This document shows, in pieces, positions 6,039 through 12,623 of a DNA stretch of 13,385 nucleotides. This DNA comes from Anaerolinea thermophila (GTDB taxonomy: Bacteria; Chloroflexota; Anaerolineae; Anaerolineales; Villigracilaceae), in assembly GCA_020722305.1 (NCBI GenBank), contig DYLB01000044.1, positions 1-13,385 on the forward strand, in the 5' to 3' direction. Numbering within the stretch: position 1 is the stretch's first letter; every line of letters starts with the position of its first letter. The notes under the pieces were generated by a model. It was not told the DNA's origin and did no database searches. It worked only from the letters and a program-made list of their open reading frames with translations. Made by a program: the position numbers and the translations under genes.

Positions 6039-7334
6039 TTACCTTCTCATGAACGGAGGGCCGTCATTGCCGAATTCCTGAGGCGGATTAAGGACGATTT
6101 CTTCGCCTTCTTTGAGATTATCCGAGACGAGCACGCTCATCGTATCGGATGAAGAACCGAGGCGGATCTCGACCTGTTCCAGGCTCCCGTCTTCGAGCAA
6201 CACATACACGACGCGTTTACCGTCAACCAGACGCACGGCCCGGTTGGGGACCAGCAGCACGTTGTTGATCTCACGGACGACGATGTTGACCGCGGCGGTC
6301 ATCCCCGGCTTGACCTGATCGTCGGCGTCGGTCAGTTCGACCGTGACGGTGAAATTGACCACGCCGCCGACGTTGCTGCCGACCTTGCCGACCTCGGTCA
6401 CCACGCCGTGATATTTCTTATCCAAAATGGCGTCGAAACTCAGGCTGACTTCCTGCCCGACCTGGATGCTGTTGATGTCCACTTCGGAGATCTGCACGTC
6501 CACCAGCAGGCGGCTCAGATCGTCAATGCGGAAAGCCGTCACCCCCGCCCCGACCTGGTCGCCGGGCATGGGGTGGGCTTCAGAGATTGTGCCGGCAAAG
6601 GGCGCGGTCAGGCGGGCCATGTTCAGGGTGGCCTGGGCGGCCGCGATGCGGGCCTCAGCAGCGATGATGTCCGCCTGGCTGGGGCCGTCCTTGATCCGCT
6701 CCCAGGCACGTTTGGCGTCGTCGAGCTGGGCTTCGGCCAGGGCCAGGTCGGCGTCGGCCTCGTCAATGCTTTCGGTGTCGGGCAAGACTTCGACTTCCAC
6801 TTTTTCGGGGATTTCGTAGGTCTTCCCGGCTATTTTTATTTTGCTCATCTTGATCTTCTCGATTGTGATCGGGCCGTTCAGGGAATCGCGATAATTGAAA
6901 GCCTTGTCATATTTTTCCTGGGCTGCCCGCAGGGCAATGAACGCCTGGGCCGCCGGGGTCTTGGAAGCCAGCAAGTCTTCCAGGGCAATCTGGGCGGTGG
7001 CCAGGTCGGCCTCGGCCAGGATGATGTTCTGGGCGAGGGAAGTCTTCTCCAGCGCGGCCAGCACGTCCCCGCCGGAGACCTGGTCGCCTACTTTAACGGA
7101 AACCTCCCCAACGGTCCCGCTGGTTTGCCAGACGATGACTGCGGTCTGGTTCGAGCGCACGGTCCCGGTCGCCCCAACCGTCGCCACCAGGTCGTCCGTC
7201 TTAATCTTTGTCGTTTGCCATTGGGCCGCGGCGTTGGCCGTATTCGATTGCCGCAAATAGAAAAATGCCGCCGCCGCAACCGCGAGCACCAGCAAGACGA
7301 TCCATAAAGTCCGGTTCTTCTTTAGAAAGTTCAT
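6039..7334 (-). CDS. membrane-fusion (periplasmic adaptor) protein of a MacAB-like efflux system
   Basis: 431-residue HlyD/MacA-type adaptor. An N-terminal membrane anchor spans about 11-27 ([16 protein letters not shown]). The lipoyl/barrel-sandwich half follows at about 45-97 and its second half at about 240-272 ([10 protein letters not shown]...GDQV). Helices at about 98-150 and 190-243 would form the coiled-coil hairpin, interrupted by a basic, beta-prone insert at about 152-188. Beta-barrel and membrane-proximal domains fill 275-420. The ATG at 7334 has AGGAGG 10 nt upstream and places the anchor right after KKNR; an in-frame ATG at 7400 would translate through this site and is rejected. 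As first gene of the operon it would link the permease to the envelope. A TolC partner is not present in the window. Confidence 0.92.
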   Translation of the reverse strand: MNFLKKNRTLWIVLLVLAVAAAAFFYLRQSNTANAAAQWQTTKIKTDDLVATVGATGTVRSNQTAVIVWQTSGTVGEVSVKVGDQVSGGDVLAALEKTSLAQNIILAEADLATAQIALEDLLASKTPAAQAFIALRAAQEKYDKAFNYRDSLNGPITIEKIKMSKIKIAGKTYEIPEKVEVEVLPDTESIDEADADLALAEAQLDDAKRAWERIKDGPSQADIIAAEARIAAAQATLNMARLTAPFAGTISEAHPMPGDQVGAGVTAFRIDDLSRLLVDVQISEVDINSIQVGQEVSLSFDAILDKKYHGVVTEVGKVGSNVGGVVNFTVTVELTDADDQVKPGMTAAVNIVVREINNVLLVPNRAVRLVDGKRVVYVLLEDGSLEQVEIRLGSSSDTMSVLVSDNLKEGEEIVLNPPQEFGNDGPPFMRR

Positions 7335-7372
7335 TTCAGCAAATCCTCCTGTTGGAATACCCAACGGCTCCC

Positions 7373-7402
7373 ATTGTACTTGATGGCACATCTCCCACAC
7401 AA
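7373..7402 (-). promoter_or_regulatory. candidate promoter of the efflux operon
   Basis: On the minus strand TACAAT (7378-7373) is preceded by TTGTGT (7402-7397) at 18 bp. The -10 box matches the consensus in 5 of 6 bases and the -35 box only in 3. The start point would be near 7366, giving a leader of about 30 nt that includes a small GTTGG/CCAAC hairpin (7351-7365) next to the Shine-Dalgarno. Confidence 0.4.
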
Positions 7403-7417
7403 CCGGGACGGGTTGAT

Positions 7418-7454
7418 TTTACAGAAATCTTACACGTCCTTAAGAAACTGTAAA
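7418..7454. promoter_or_regulatory. imperfect dyad, candidate operator upstream of the efflux operon
   Basis: TTTACAG-N4-CTTA (7418-7432) faces its inverted copy TAAG-N3-CTGTAAA (7441-7454). The left arm also contains two TTACA direct repeats 11 bp apart (7419 and 7430), a spacing seen at OmpR/PhoB-type sites. The centre lies about 70 bp upstream of the predicted start point of the efflux operon, a plausible activator position. The regulator is not in the window. Confidence 0.4.
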
Positions 7455-7503
7455 GGTGATGGAAGGGTGATGACCGGGAATGATAAATCGCCATTCATAA
7501 TTG

Positions 7504-7537
7504 TGACGATTGTCGTCAGATTTGATGACATAAGAGG
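7504..7537. promoter_or_regulatory. TGACGA/TCGTCA palindrome with a second overlapping half site
   Basis: TGACGA (7504-7509) and TCGTCA (7513-7518) form a perfect 6-3-6 palindrome. TGTCGTCA (7511-7518) forms a second near-perfect dyad with TGATGACA (7523-7530). The cluster lies in the divergent spacer, about 45 bp upstream of the predicted promoter of the GltD-like gene. It looks like a binding site for a dimeric repressor or activator; the family is not identifiable. Confidence 0.4.
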
Positions 7538-7556
7538 CTGTAACCATCTGTTAAGA

Positions 7557-7586
7557 TTGAGTATCATCTCAACACAGGCATATTAT
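7557..7586 (+). promoter_or_regulatory. candidate sigma70-type promoter of the GltD-like gene
   Basis: TTGAGT (7557-7562) and TATTAT (7581-7586) are 18 bp apart. The start point would be near 7593, followed by AGGAGG (7597-7602) 9 nt before the ATG, so the leader would be about 20 nt. Both boxes match the consensus moderately. Confidence 0.5.
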
Positions 7587-7611
7587 CAGTAATTTCAGGA
7601 GGCCGTAATCC

Positions 7612-9048
7612 ATGCAAGCCATTCCCAGTGAGGCTCTCGCAATAGATCGCAAAGAACGGGCGAACAAACCCTTCCACGACCTGACTTTGCGTCCCGCCGA
7701 GGAGCGCGTGTGCGACTTCGAAGACGTCGTAATCGAGTTCAGCGCCGAACGCGCCATGGTGGAAGCCTCGCGCTGCATCCATTGTCCCGACCCAGCTCCG
7801 TGCATGCTGGCCTGCCCGACCCACAACGACATCCCCTCGGCCATGTGGCTGATCGAACAGGGGCGTTTCAAGGAAGCGGCAGACATTTATCACAAGACCT
7901 CCTCCCTGCCGGAGATTTGTGGACGCGTTTGCCCGCACGAAAAACTTTGCCAGGGGTCGTGCGTGCTCAACAAGCATCATGAACCGGTGCTGACCGGCCA
8001 ACTGGAAGTCTTTGCCCTGGAGTGGGAGCGCCGCAACGATCCCTACATCGTCCCGGTTGGCGAACCGACCGGGAAGAAAGTTGCCGTCATCGGCGCGGGA
8101 CCGGCCGGCCTGGGCTGCGCCGAAGAGGTCCGCAAGGCCGGACACGAGGTGACGATCTTCGATTCCAAGCCCTCCCCCGGCGGGCTGCTGGTCTACGGCA
8201 TCCCCAACTTCAAACTGCCCAAAGGCTCCGTCTGGAACAAGTGGGAAGACCTGGAAAGCGCCGGGGTCAAATTCGTCGGCAATACCTACATCGGCAAAGA
8301 CAAGACGATTGACGACCTGTTCGATGAAGGCTTCGATGCGGTCTTCATCGGGGTCGGCACCGGCATTGATGCCACGATGGACATCCCTGGCGAGAACCTG
8401 CCGGGCGTCTACCAAGGCACGGACTTCCTGATCCGCGGCAACGTGGACTTCGACAGCCTGCCCGACGACAAGCGCGAACGTCCGCAGATCGGCAACCGGG
8501 TGGTGGTCATCGGCGGCGGCGACACCGCCTCTGACTGCCTGCGCACCGCCCTGCGCCTTGGAGCTGAGGAAGTCACCTGCCTCTACCGCCGTACCGAAAA
8601 GGAAATGCCCGGCGGCTACAAAGACCGCAAAATGGCAAAGGACGAGGGCGCGAATTACCGCTTCCTGACCCAGCCAATCAAGTTCATTGACGGCGAAGAC
8701 GGCCGCCTGGCGGCGGTCGAGTGCATCGAGATGAAACTCGGCGAACCGGACGCCAAAGGCCGCCGCCGCCCGGTCCCGGTCGAAGGCTCGAACTTCTCGG
8801 TCGCGGCCGACACGGCCATCAAAGCCCTGGGCTACTGGCCCGACCCGATCATCGGCGAGACCACCCCGGAACTGGAAACCGACAAATGGGGCCAGATCAA
8901 CCTCAAGGACCGGGAGAAGGGCATGACCTCACGCGAGGGCGTCTTCGCCGGCGGCGACTGCGTCACCGGGCCAGACCTGGTCGTGACGGCCATGGTGGCC
9001 GGGCGCAAGGCCGCCTGGGCCATCAACGAATACTTGAAGAACAAATAA
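7612..9048 (+). CDS. GltD-like NAD(P)-dependent Fe-S flavoprotein oxidoreductase
   Basis: 478-residue cytoplasmic protein of the glutamate synthase small subunit (GltD) family, which passes electrons from NADPH through FAD and Fe-S clusters to a partner. The N-terminal part has two Cys groups for [4Fe-4S] clusters: Cys55, 58, 64, 68 (CIHCPDPAPCMLACP) and Cys103, 107, 113, 117. The FAD site GAGPAG is at 161-166, the NAD(P) site GGGDTA at 301-306 and the C-terminal FAD contact GVFAGGDCVTGPDLVVTAM at 443-461. The ATG has a perfect AGGAGG upstream. The large subunit (GltB) is not next to it; the next gene on this strand is unrelated. It may work with a distant GltB or be a relative such as an NfnB or sulfide dehydrogenase-type subunit. 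A 14-bp hairpin ends the transcript. Confidence 0.9.
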   Translation: MQAIPSEALAIDRKERANKPFHDLTLRPAEERVCDFEDVVIEFSAERAMVEASRCIHCPDPAPCMLACPTHNDIPSAMWLIEQGRFKEAADIYHKTSSLPEICGRVCPHEKLCQGSCVLNKHHEPVLTGQLEVFALEWERRNDPYIVPVGEPTGKKVAVIGAGPAGLGCAEEVRKAGHEVTIFDSKPSPGGLLVYGIPNFKLPKGSVWNKWEDLESAGVKFVGNTYIGKDKTIDDLFDEGFDAVFIGVGTGIDATMDIPGENLPGVYQGTDFLIRGNVDFDSLPDDKRERPQIGNRVVVIGGGDTASDCLRTALRLGAEEVTCLYRRTEKEMPGGYKDRKMAKDEGANYRFLTQPIKFIDGEDGRLAAVECIEMKLGEPDAKGRRRPVPVEGSNFSVAADTAIKALGYWPDPIIGETTPELETDKWGQINLKDREKGMTSREGVFAGGDCVTGPDLVVTAMVAGRKAAWAINEYLKNK

Positions 9049-9086
9049 GCTCGTTAGACAATTTCCCCTGCGAGGGCAGGATCAAA

Positions 9087-9118
9087 GAGAGCCGTTTCCT
9101 TGGGAGGAAACGGCTCTC
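9087..9118 (+). terminator. 14-bp perfect hairpin terminating the GltD-like gene
   Basis: GAGAGCCGTTTCCT (9087-9100) pairs fully with AGGAAACGGCTCTC (9105-9118) around a TGGG loop, 39 nt after the stop codon. It is followed by GCCTTTATGGG, which has only a short T run. The hairpin lies between convergent genes and could serve the minus-strand lipoprotein gene as well. Confidence 0.75.
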
Positions 9119-9145
9119 GCCTTTATGGGCGAAAGCCATTCCGCC

Positions 9146-9787
9146 TTACGGCAACGGCGATTCCGAATACAACCCGACCAGCTCGACCGCGTCGATCTCG
9201 TCCCACAGGCTGGCCTCCAACGCGGATTGGTCGAGGGTGATCCGCACGCCGTTGACCAGGTAATCGGCCTGGACCAAGATGAGCATCTTGTACGGGCATT
9301 CCCTGGCCGAAGGTTTGCCGGTATAAATAGGGTGGTATCCCCCGGTCAGATCAATCAACTCGACCTTCACGACCGCATCCGGGGCATAGGAATGGTGGAT
9401 GTAAACCGCCTGCGGATAAACCGTCTTTTCGTAGCGCAGCTCCAGCCAATCAGCCGGGGTTTTCTCGGCGGAGGCCCAGGCGGAGCGCCTGTCACCGCAA
9501 CTGAGCGTGTTCGGCGCGCCGGCGGCCTGGCTGGCGCTCCAGTCCGATTGGCCACGCTCCGAGCTGGCGGCTGCGGATACGGCCCACTGGCGGACCGTCT
9601 CGCCCGGCAGCGAGGTGGCGGTGGGAGCCGGGGTGCGGGTCGGGACCATCGTCGCGGTCATGGCAGGCGGAGGCGTGGAGGTGACAAATCCATTCCGGGC
9701 ATATTCCTCGAACTGGCAGGCCAGCCCGGCCAGCGCCAGCAAGGATAGGGCAAAGAACAGAGGATGGCGGCGGTAATCGAATTTCAT
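9146..9787 (-). CDS. lipoprotein with a discoidin-like beta-sandwich domain
   Basis: 213-residue predicted exported lipoprotein. The signal peptide ends in LAGLAC with lipidated Cys24, followed by a Thr/Pro linker (about 36-62). The rest (about 65-206) reads like a galactose-binding/discoidin-type beta-sandwich: it opens with WAVSAAASSERG, has a DWSASQAAGAPNT segment common in such domains, then WLELRYEKTVYPQAVYIHH, and closes with WDEIDAVELVG. Cys97 and Cys164 could form a disulfide. Ligand binding at the cell surface (sugar or protein) is an inference; no catalytic residues are apparent. The ATG at 9787 has AAGGAG 6 nt upstream. It diverges from the metalloprotease gene across 153 nt. Confidence 0.8.
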   Translation of the reverse strand: MKFDYRRHPLFFALSLLALAGLACQFEEYARNGFVTSTPPPAMTATMVPTRTPAPTATSLPGETVRQWAVSAAASSERGQSDWSASQAAGAPNTLSCGDRRSAWASAEKTPADWLELRYEKTVYPQAVYIHHSYAPDAVVKVELIDLTGGYHPIYTGKPSARECPYKMLILVQADYLVNGVRITLDQSALEASLWDEIDAVELVGLYSESPLP

Positions 9788-9928
9788 GCTTCTCTCCTTG
9801 ACATTTCGGGGATGGACACTCGCAGCGCCCGGCCCATATTTTCACACAAAATCCGTATTCTGTAATACCCACGGTTGAAAATGGCGCGTTCCTTCTCGTG
9901 AAAAAGCGCAATTTTCGACCGACCTGGG

Positions 9929-9934
9929 TATAAT
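9929..9934 (+). promoter_or_regulatory. TATAAT box 6 nt before the ATG of the metalloprotease gene (probable leaderless start)
   Basis: A consensus TATAAT (9929-9934) is followed by CCCCCC and then the ATG at 9941. With the usual 6-7 nt between the -10 box and the start point, transcription begins at the ATG. No Shine-Dalgarno is possible in the C run. A -35 box is not obvious. Confidence 0.6.
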
Positions 9935-9940
9935 CCCCCC

Positions 9941-11221
9941 ATGCTCGAAAAAGTAGAAACCTGGGCCTGGCGGGTATTGTTACTCGCATTCACCGCCCTC
10001 CTCATCTTCACCAGTAACCCGTCCCAATCCACCGACCGCGAACGGGCGCGCGCCTTTACCCGCAGCGACGAATTCGACTTCGCCCGCTGGACGCTGGACG
10101 CGGTCTGGGTCAAGCTCCAGCAGGCTGCCTTGAACAGCCCGCATTACTTCGACCGCGAGGCGCGCAAAGCAATGACGCTGGAATTCTTCCGTCTGACCGA
10201 CCAGATGATCCAGATCGAGGACCAGATCGCCCGGATATATTCCGATCCGGGCGTGGCGGACCCGGAAACGGCTTCCGCCTCGCTGCGTTCCCAGTGGGAC
10301 AGCATATCCCGCCGCCGCGCACAGATCCAGCCGCTGGTCGAGGCCGTGCTGGAGCAGCAGGTCGGCCAGGTGGCAGACGAACTCGGTTTAACGGTGGCAG
10401 GCCAGCCGGTCCCGCCCGTGCTGGCCCACATCACCCCCCTGCCGTACAACCTGGTCGTCTCGCCGCGCGAGCGCATCCAGCAGGAATTCTCCATCTCCCT
10501 CAGCCCCAACCTGACGGTTGACCAGCACGCCACGCTCGAGGCCGAGGTGGACAGCACCCTGAACGTGTCTTCGCTGGTCGTCCCGGTGGGCGGGATCGGT
10601 TCGTACCCCACAATGGTGATGCGCACCGGCTGGATGCAGTGGACCATCGAAACCTTTGCCCACGAATGGATGCACAACTATCTGGAATGGCATCCGCTCG
10701 GCATCCGTTACAGCGAAACGCCCGAACTGCGGACGATGAACGAGACCACCGCCTCGATCTTCGGCAACGAGGTCAGCCAGATGATCCTCGAACGGTTCTA
10801 CCCGGAGCTGGTCCAGCGCCCCAGCCCGCCGGTGCAGACCGTTGACCTGCCGGCTGTCAAGCCCGACCCGGATGACATCCCCCGCCCGGTTTTCGATTTC
10901 CGGGCCGAGATGCACGCCACCCGCCTGCGCGTGGACGAATTGCTGACCGAGGGTAAAATCGAGCAGGCCGAAGCCTACATGGAAGAACGCCGGATCGTCT
11001 TCTGGGAACACGGCTACCCGATCCGCAAGTTGAACCAGGCTTACTTTGCCTTCTATGGCGCTTACGCCGACACGCCCGGCGGCGCGGCCGGGGAAGACCC
11101 GGTCGGCCCGGCGGTGCGGTTGCTGCGCGAAAAAAGCCAGGACCTGGGCGAGTTCATCCGCCGCATGGCCCGGATGAGCTCGTTCGACGATTTGAAAGAA
11201 GCCATCCAGGCGCTCCCTTAA
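9941..11221 (+). CDS. membrane-anchored putative zinc metallopeptidase
   Basis: 426-residue protein not assigned to a named family with certainty. One N-terminal membrane segment (about 9-24, AWRVLLLAFTALLIF) suggests a signal anchor with the bulk outside. Residues 45-150 are helical with a Gln-rich stretch. The candidate zinc site is HEWMH (241-245), with NETTA (267-271) placing Glu268 23 residues downstream as a third ligand, a gluzincin-like arrangement. A C-terminal helical part contains LNQAYFAFYGAY (364-375). The order HExxH, NExxA, LNxAxxxxxxxY recalls the predicted aminopeptidases of PF10023/COG4324, but this is a weak, motif-level resemblance. The start is supported by the anchor and the TATAAT box directly before it. 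The gene is 20 nt upstream of the DsbA-cyclophilin fusion, so envelope protein turnover is a reasonable guess. Confidence 0.72.
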   Translation: MLEKVETWAWRVLLLAFTALLIFTSNPSQSTDRERARAFTRSDEFDFARWTLDAVWVKLQQAALNSPHYFDREARKAMTLEFFRLTDQMIQIEDQIARIYSDPGVADPETASASLRSQWDSISRRRAQIQPLVEAVLEQQVGQVADELGLTVAGQPVPPVLAHITPLPYNLVVSPRERIQQEFSISLSPNLTVDQHATLEAEVDSTLNVSSLVVPVGGIGSYPTMVMRTGWMQWTIETFAHEWMHNYLEWHPLGIRYSETPELRTMNETTASIFGNEVSQMILERFYPELVQRPSPPVQTVDLPAVKPDPDDIPRPVFDFRAEMHATRLRVDELLTEGKIEQAEAYMEERRIVFWEHGYPIRKLNQAYFAFYGAYADTPGGAAGEDPVGPAVRLLREKSQDLGEFIRRMARMSSFDDLKEAIQALP

Positions 11222-11241
11222 CCCACTTTTCAGGATATCCC

Positions 11242-12480
11242 ATGCGAAAACCCTTAGCGATAGTTCTCCTGCTGGCGTTTCTCGTCAGCGCCTGCGGCAG
11301 CCAAAATGCCGCTCCCGTCGAGTCGACGCCGACCCATGCCGCGCCGTCCGTCACCTCCACGCCGGTGGATTACGCAGCCTCCTGCAACGCGGTCCAGAGC
11401 GAACCCACGCCGGGTCCCGACGAACCCTCGCGCTTCCCGCGCGTGACCCAGGAAGATCACAGCCTCGGCCCCGAAAACGCGCCCGTGACCCTGATCGTCT
11501 ACAGCGATTTCCAGTGCCGGCCCTGCTCCGAGGTGGCCGAAATCTTGAAGAAATTGCGGGAGGAATACCCGGATACGCTGAAGATCATTTACCGTTACTT
11601 CCCCCTGTTGACCATCAACGACAAGGCTGCCCTGGCCGCCCAGGCGGCCGAGGCCGCCGGCTTGCAGGGCAAATTCTGGGAAATGCACGACGCCCTTTAC
11701 GACGACCTGATCTCCTGGGACGGCCTGACCCCGGAAGAATTCGAGACCTGGCTGGCCGATAAAGCCGTCGAACTCGCGCTCGACAAGGAAAGGTTCCAGG
11801 CGGACCTGCACAGCAAGGAGGTGGCGATCATCCCGCCCATGGCCTTCAACGAGGGATTGCTGATCGGGATGGCCAGCGCGCCCTTCATCCTGATCAACGG
11901 CCAGATCTATACCGGACCGGTCAACTTCACCGCGCTCAACAACGTGATCGGGGCGATTGCCCTGGGTGAGCGCCAGTTCAAGCACTGCCCGGAGGCGGTG
12001 ATTGAACCGGACAAGGAGTACATCGCCACCCTGCACACCAACAAGGGCGATATCGTCATCCAGCTTTTCGCTGACAAAGCTCCCCTGGCGGTCAATAATT
12101 TCGTCTTCCTGGCTCGCGAGGGCTGGTACGACAACAATCCCTTCTACCGGGTCATCGCAAACTTCACCGCCCAGACCGGCGATCCCAGCGGGACGGGGAT
12201 GGGCCTGCCGGGATACCTGTTCAACACCGAGATCGCCCCCGACCTGCGCTTCGACCGCCCGGGCATGGTGGCCATGGACAATATCGGCCCGAACACCAAC
12301 GGCAGCCGCTTCTTCATCACCCTGGCAGAGCTGCCCCAAATGGACGGCAGTTTCACCATCTTCGGCCAGGTGCTGCAAGGCATGGATGTGGTCGAGTCGC
12401 TGACCCTGCGCTTCCCGGAAGGGGGCGGCGACCTGCCGGAACCGGACCGCATCCTGAGCGTGACTATCGAGGAAAGATAA
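11242..12480 (+). CDS. lipoprotein fusing a DsbA-like thioredoxin domain to a cyclophilin prolyl isomerase
   Basis: 412-residue exported lipoprotein with two folding-catalyst domains. The signal peptide ends in LVSAC, lipidated Cys18, followed by a Thr/Pro linker. The DsbA/Thioredoxin_4 domain (about 72-245) has the active site CRPC (92-95) after YSDFQ and a cis-Pro candidate in SAPF (Pro214). The cyclophilin domain (about 258-410) has FYRVI with Arg303, Phe308, Gln311, and PNTNGSRFFIT (350-360) with Phe358, matching CypA Arg55, Phe60, Gln63 and Phe113. CypA Gln111 is Arg356 here, Trp121 is Gln366 and His126 is Phe371, so cyclosporin binding should be weak. Apart from the lipid and active-site Cys, only Cys48 and Cys249 exist and flank the DsbA domain. 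AGGA lies 6 nt before the ATG. It probably catalyses disulfide and proline steps in exported protein folding. Confidence 0.92.
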   Translation: MRKPLAIVLLLAFLVSACGSQNAAPVESTPTHAAPSVTSTPVDYAASCNAVQSEPTPGPDEPSRFPRVTQEDHSLGPENAPVTLIVYSDFQCRPCSEVAEILKKLREEYPDTLKIIYRYFPLLTINDKAALAAQAAEAAGLQGKFWEMHDALYDDLISWDGLTPEEFETWLADKAVELALDKERFQADLHSKEVAIIPPMAFNEGLLIGMASAPFILINGQIYTGPVNFTALNNVIGAIALGERQFKHCPEAVIEPDKEYIATLHTNKGDIVIQLFADKAPLAVNNFVFLAREGWYDNNPFYRVIANFTAQTGDPSGTGMGLPGYLFNTEIAPDLRFDRPGMVAMDNIGPNTNGSRFFITLAELPQMDGSFTIFGQVLQGMDVVESLTLRFPEGGGDLPEPDRILSVTIEER

Positions 12481-12519
12481 CCGGACAACTTCGAAAGCGA
12501 TTCCGCCTCGAAAAGGCGT

Positions 12520-12525
12520 TATAAT
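12520..12525 (+). promoter_or_regulatory. -10-like box upstream of the DedA gene
   Basis: TATAAT (12520-12525) lies 99 nt before the DedA start, after a small GCCT/AGGC hairpin. No convincing -35 hexamer is seen at 16-18 bp. If used, it would give a leader of about 92 nt that contains both hairpins at 12550-12600. Confidence 0.4.
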
Positions 12526-12549
12526 CTGCGCCTGTTGCCCGATAACCCC

Positions 12550-12600
12550 GCCGGGGACTGAACCCCCCGGCTATCCCTGCGAAGCCGCCTCAAGGCGGCT
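12550..12600. repeat. tandem hairpins in the DedA leader (palindromic repeat element)
   Basis: GCCGGGG (12550-12556) pairs with CCCCGGC (12565-12571) around an 8-nt loop. After an 11-nt linker, AGCCGCC (12583-12589) pairs with GGCGGCT (12594-12600) around TCAA. The pair lies 23 nt upstream of the DedA start and has no T tract. Its two-hairpin layout resembles 1065-1118, which supports a dispersed palindromic element. Confidence 0.65.
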
Positions 12601-12623
12601 CGAACCCAAACTGAGAGAGTTTC

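Noticed and set aside
7335..7400. 22-residue N-terminal extension of the membrane-fusion protein
   Set aside because: It would translate through a perfect AGGAGG placed 10 nt before the internal ATG at 7334, and through the predicted promoter.
7564..8415. 283-codon open frame on the minus strand
   Set aside because: It is antisense to the GltD-like gene, covers that gene's promoter and start, and has no recognisable motif.
11254..12378. 374-codon open frame on the minus strand
   Set aside because: It is antisense to the DsbA-cyclophilin fusion; composition is typical of a mirror frame.
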